This document shows, one piece after another, positions 44,534-46,775 of a DNA stretch of 46,775 nt. The DNA is taken from positions 1 to 46,775 of IMG/VR virus record IMGVR_UViG_3300022072_000020; one strand, 5' to 3'. Position 1 is the first letter of the stretch, and each line of letters starts with the position of its first letter. The position numbers were made by a program, and so were the translations under genes. The notes under the pieces are model-generated. The model had not been told where the DNA came from, did not search any database, and saw nothing but the letters and a program-made list of their open reading frames with translations. Source of the stretch: a virus.

Positions 44534-45271
44534 TTATAGGGTTGTTGTAGTTAAATGTTGCTTGTGATCAAAATTCTCATCCTTGTAGAATAAGTCGTAC
44601 AGCTCACTAGCTTTCTGTACTTTTTCCTTACCTGACTTATAGAAGTTAGGTGAACAGTCAAACAGACCGATCTGATGGGTGTTTTTATCGATAGCTATAA
44701 ATAGCATATCGTAACCAAACAGGTGTCTGTAAATATAGGCTTGGCTGTCATAGTTAAACTTTGACGCAGACCAGCGAAATTTATCTATATCGCCTGTAGT
44801 CTTTAAATCAATAACGAGTTTTTCATCGTGATTAATTATATCAGCCTTACCTTTCCACATATTGTCGTATAACCTGACAAGACCTGGTTCCTCATATTGA
44901 ACGTTACCCAAAGCTGGTTGGATAAGGTCCCTGCATATATCGTTAGCCATCATCTTGTCTACCATTTTTTCGATCATGTCAACTTCGTGTTGCAATAAGC
45001 AAACCTCTCCACCAGATATTTCTTTATATTTTTTAGTGTTGCGAGTTGTTGCTTCTATAATCTTGAATGATTTAAGTTTTTCAGGTTCTAATATAGCTGT
45101 GTGAAAATATCCACCGACTTTAAAGTTTGGATTATCTGGCGTTTTATCGAATAACGCCATAGGGTTTTTCAGTAGTTTACTTATATGCGAATTGCTTAAG
45201 TATTGGTTACCGAAATCACCGTAGTAATCCTCATCAACTCTTAGCCGATCGATTATCTCTTGTTTATTCAT
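44534..45271 (-). CDS. RecB/Cas4-like PD-(D/E)XK exonuclease
   Basis: The 245-aa protein has the motif order of phage RecB-like or exonuclease VIII-like nucleases: YLSNSHISKLLKNP near the N terminus, GGYFHTAILEPEKL with a conserved histidine, KGKADIIN with the catalytic aspartate, VIDLKTTGDI with the D-x-K pair, and YDSQAYIYRH (the Q-x-x-x-Y helix). It has no Cas4-type four-cysteine cluster, so a simple exonuclease is favoured over Cas4. Next to ERF it should resect DNA ends to give single strands for annealing. The pair forms a Red-like recombination module. Its start overlaps the end of the ERF gene by eight bases. Confidence 0.82.
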   Translation of the reverse strand: MNKQEIIDRLRVDEDYYGDFGNQYLSNSHISKLLKNPMALFDKTPDNPNFKVGGYFHTAILEPEKLKSFKIIEATTRNTKKYKEISGGEVCLLQHEVDMIEKMVDKMMANDICRDLIQPALGNVQYEEPGLVRLYDNMWKGKADIINHDEKLVIDLKTTGDIDKFRWSASKFNYDSQAYIYRHLFGYDMLFIAIDKNTHQIGLFDCSPNFYKSGKEKVQKASELYDLFYKDENFDHKQHLTTTTL

Positions 45272-45833
45272 GACCTTCTAATGCTTCTTCTTGTGCTTTA
45301 GTAAGAGCATACTTTGTTTTAATCGCTGTGAGTTTCCCTCCATTTTGTAAATATTCTTTTGCCTTGTCAAATTGATCAGCAGTAATCTTTGGCTTCTTAG
45401 GCATAGAAGCTTTTAGTTTATCTAATACTGTTGAGTCTTTCCCGTGCTTGTTAGATGCGTCTGCGTCTTCTGTGTCATCTATTAATAATAGATTACCTAA
45501 CGCGTACTTCTTTCCGTAAGTACTTGCAGCACCAAACTGCTGGGACGTTTGCATTCCTTTTTGATTTAAGTCTACTCCTACTATAGCCGTAGCTTGAATA
45601 ATACTCTCACCATCCGTGAAATTTGCTGTTGTTTCGAGCATTGGTACTGGCTGTAATTCTACTATTCTCTCTGAGATAGTTACTGTTACGCCGAGCTCGA
45701 GGAGAAACGGTTTTATCGCTTCTAGTATATCCTCGCTTTTGCGAAAATAATATTTTCCAAACGAATTGTAGCTAGATTTTTTAGCTTTTAGCTCTGTTTG
45801 GACTTGAGCTAATTTATTGTTTAATTCCTTCAT
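45264..45833 (-). CDS. erf: ERF-family single-strand annealing recombinase
   Basis: The 189-aa protein shows the ERF pattern. An N-terminal helix (LNNKLAQVQTELKAKK) is followed by YYFRKSEDILEAIKPFLLEL and VTVTISERIV. A beta sheet comes next, and then the signature GAASTYGKKYALGNLLLIDD followed by TEDADA. ERF proteins (P22 type) form rings on single-stranded DNA and anneal complementary strands, giving recombination without RecA. The C-terminal 60 residues are a lysine-rich linker and a small helical end. The neighbouring RecB-like nuclease supplies the ends. The gene lies 60 bp from the sigma-factor gene stop, the largest gap within this operon, so a promoter could be present there, though none is recognised. 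Confidence 0.83.
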   Translation of the reverse strand: MKELNNKLAQVQTELKAKKSSYNSFGKYYFRKSEDILEAIKPFLLELGVTVTISERIVELQPVPMLETTANFTDGESIIQATAIVGVDLNQKGMQTSQQFGAASTYGKKYALGNLLLIDDTEDADASNKHGKDSTVLDKLKASMPKKPKITADQFDKAKEYLQNGGKLTAIKTKYALTKAQEEALEGHE

Positions 45834-45893
45834 ATGGTATGTGGTTTTGTATATATATAATTACATGTTATTTTCATTATTTACACGAGTAAA

Positions 45894-46649
45894 CTACAGG
45901 AAATCAATCACTTGCGAGTAATCTACGTTCTCTGTAAGTTTGTCAATTGCTTGCTTTTTTAACTGCGAAACACGTACGTAAGCACTGTCACCTTTTATAC
46001 CTAATCTATCAGCTATTTCTTTAGCGGATAGTTTATCACAATGCAAACCATAGCTAAACCTTACAACATCAACTTCTCGATCCGTGAGATGCACATGAAG
46101 TAAGCTTAGTAAATAAGAGGTTAGCATATCCGGATTATAACTACTTATTTTCTCAGGTATCTCAAATGATATATTAGCATCGTCTAACATAGCGTCTAAA
46201 CTAGCAAACACAGAATTAAAAAACAATTCTATTTGATCTCTATTTTGATCGTCTTTACGTATCTCATTAATCTTATGCTCTGGTATACGCATAGTACCTC
46301 GTTTGATATCTATAGCTCTACGTATACCACCTTTAATCCGCTTTGAAAGAAAAGACTTTAGTCGTTTCTCAGGATCTTCGGCTTCATATATAGTTTTCCA
46401 TACTATTTTATCAACAGCTATAATAAGGTTTAGATTACCCTCTTGTATTAGATCGTTGATAGTCATTACTCCGCTTGCTTGCTGAGTAGTTGAGAATTTA
46501 CGAGCTAAGTTTTCTGCTAAAGGTAGAAACAAAACAACTAACTCATCGCGAGTCATCTCATCCCATGGTCTACAGTAATCAACCCGTTTACTCCATTGTT
46601 TTATATCTTTTTTATATCGAATATAGTTTTGCACGTTATAACACTTCAT
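45894..46649 (-). CDS. Sigma-70 family RNA polymerase sigma factor
   Basis: The 251-aa protein has region 2 at about residues 40 to 130: LAENLARKFSTTQQ, then INDLIQEGNLNLIIAVDKIV (the core-binding helix) and FLSKRIKGGIRRAIDIKRG. Region 4 lies at about residues 186 to 245: LTDREVDVVRFSYGLHCDKL, then SAKEIADRLGIKGDSAYVRV with a helix-turn-helix. The middle is a 50-residue acidic spacer without a clear region 3. Phage sigma factors of this size redirect host RNA polymerase to middle or late promoters. The gene is near the start of the leftward transcript, which fits early expression. Its start overlaps the stop of an upstream, truncated gene (ATGA). Confidence 0.87.
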   Translation of the reverse strand: MKCYNVQNYIRYKKDIKQWSKRVDYCRPWDEMTRDELVVLFLPLAENLARKFSTTQQASGVMTINDLIQEGNLNLIIAVDKIVWKTIYEAEDPEKRLKSFLSKRIKGGIRRAIDIKRGTMRIPEHKINEIRKDDQNRDQIELFFNSVFASLDAMLDDANISFEIPEKISSYNPDMLTSYLLSLLHVHLTDREVDVVRFSYGLHCDKLSAKEIADRLGIKGDSAYVRVSQLKKQAIDKLTENVDYSQVIDFL

Positions 46650-46774
46650 CTAGTTGTTTTTAATTGGTTTCTAAGTATACTCCTGCGGTGCATTAGTTTA
46701 CTTAGTTCTTCCTCGCTTTTTTTTCGTTTTAACTTTCTATCTATAACGTTAATCTCATCGAGTTTTGCAACCCC
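46646..46774 (-). CDS. C-terminal end of a gene cut by the window edge
   Basis: A frame open at the right edge gives 42 residues before its stop. It reads VAKLDEINVIDRKLKRKKSE, then EELSKLMHRRSILRNQLKTT and a final arginine. It is helical and strongly basic and acidic in alternation, typical of a coiled coil. The stop overlaps the sigma-factor start (ATGA), showing that it belongs to the same operon. Too little is present to name a function. Confidence 0.55.
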   Translation of the reverse strand, partial: GVAKLDEINVIDRKLKRKKSEEELSKLMHRRSILRNQLKTTR

Positions 46775-46775
46775 C

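Noticed and set aside
44534-45271. Cas4 CRISPR adaptation nuclease
   Set aside because: The PD-(D/E)XK motifs are present, but the four cysteines of the Cas4 iron-sulfur cluster are not, and no CRISPR array or cas genes are in the window. A recombination exonuclease with ERF fits better.
1-46775. Complete circular or terminally redundant genome
   Set aside because: The two ends share no visible repeat, terL lacks its ATPase half at the left edge, and a gene is cut at the right edge.

Overview
The window is a fragment of a lytic, tailed, podovirus-like bacteriophage, most likely infecting a marine member of the Bacteroidetes (Flavobacteriia type). The phage call rests on a terminase, portal, scaffold, capsid, tail and internal-virion series on the + strand, and a compact replication and nucleotide-metabolism block on the - strand. 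The host call rests on three things: signal peptides ending in the NAQ/GQ pattern typical of Bacteroidetes, a secreted protein that ends in a type IX secretion (T9SS/Por) C-terminal sorting domain, and gene starts preceded by A/T-rich leaders with almost no Shine-Dalgarno motifs. The head and neck order (TerL, portal of about 800 aa, acidic scaffold, capsid of about 500 aa, ring/adaptor proteins, nozzle) resembles crAss-like phages and cultured Cellulophaga podoviruses. That comparison is from memory, not from a search. No integrase, repressor, tRNA or CRISPR array was seen, and no DNA polymerase lies in the window. Genes run off both ends, so the genome is larger than what is shown.

Layout. 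3-6736 (+): end of TerL, portal, scaffold, major capsid and a conserved head-region gene, with strong hairpin terminators after the capsid gene and after the following gene. 6803-19819 (+): ring/connector protein, tail adaptor with an inserted beta-rich domain, a giant 3004-aa nozzle-type protein, and two further virion proteins. 19895-29491 (+): internal (ejected) virion proteins, ending in a 2260-aa polyvalent protein with a glycine-rich membrane segment, a zinc-protease motif, a sigma-factor-like segment and a HAD phosphatase-like domain. Several of these modules are bounded by short F-S-K/R/Q motifs. 29499-34479 (+): a host-envelope and lysis segment with an outer-membrane-barrel-like protein, two small basic proteins, a membrane-anchored coiled coil, an exported thioredoxin-like protein without its CXXC, a 717-aa T9SS-sorted cysteine-rich repeat protein, and an M15-type endolysin. 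34481-37779 (+): three tandem paralogous small proteins and fibre-like virion proteins.

A 12-bp-stem hairpin at 37803-37831 separates the two converging transcription units. From the right edge leftward on the - strand come a truncated gene, a sigma-70 factor, ERF annealing protein, RecB/Cas4-like nuclease, a 56-aa protein, SSB-like protein, T7-type primase-helicase, a 98-aa protein, a dNMP hydroxymethylase-like member of the thymidylate synthase family, a GIY-YIG-like/MazG-like fusion, an 89-aa protein, a T7 endonuclease I-like resolvase, a 50-aa protein and a class II ribonucleotide reductase.

How the parts may work together. The sigma factor probably redirects host RNA polymerase. The helicase, SSB, ERF, nuclease and resolvase copy, recombine and process the DNA. 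The reductase, hydroxymethylase-like enzyme and MazG-like proteins supply, and perhaps modify, nucleotides. The + strand late genes build the particle. The most unusual part is the secreted cassette: late genes whose products appear to be addressed to the host outer membrane and, through the host's own T9SS, to the cell surface.
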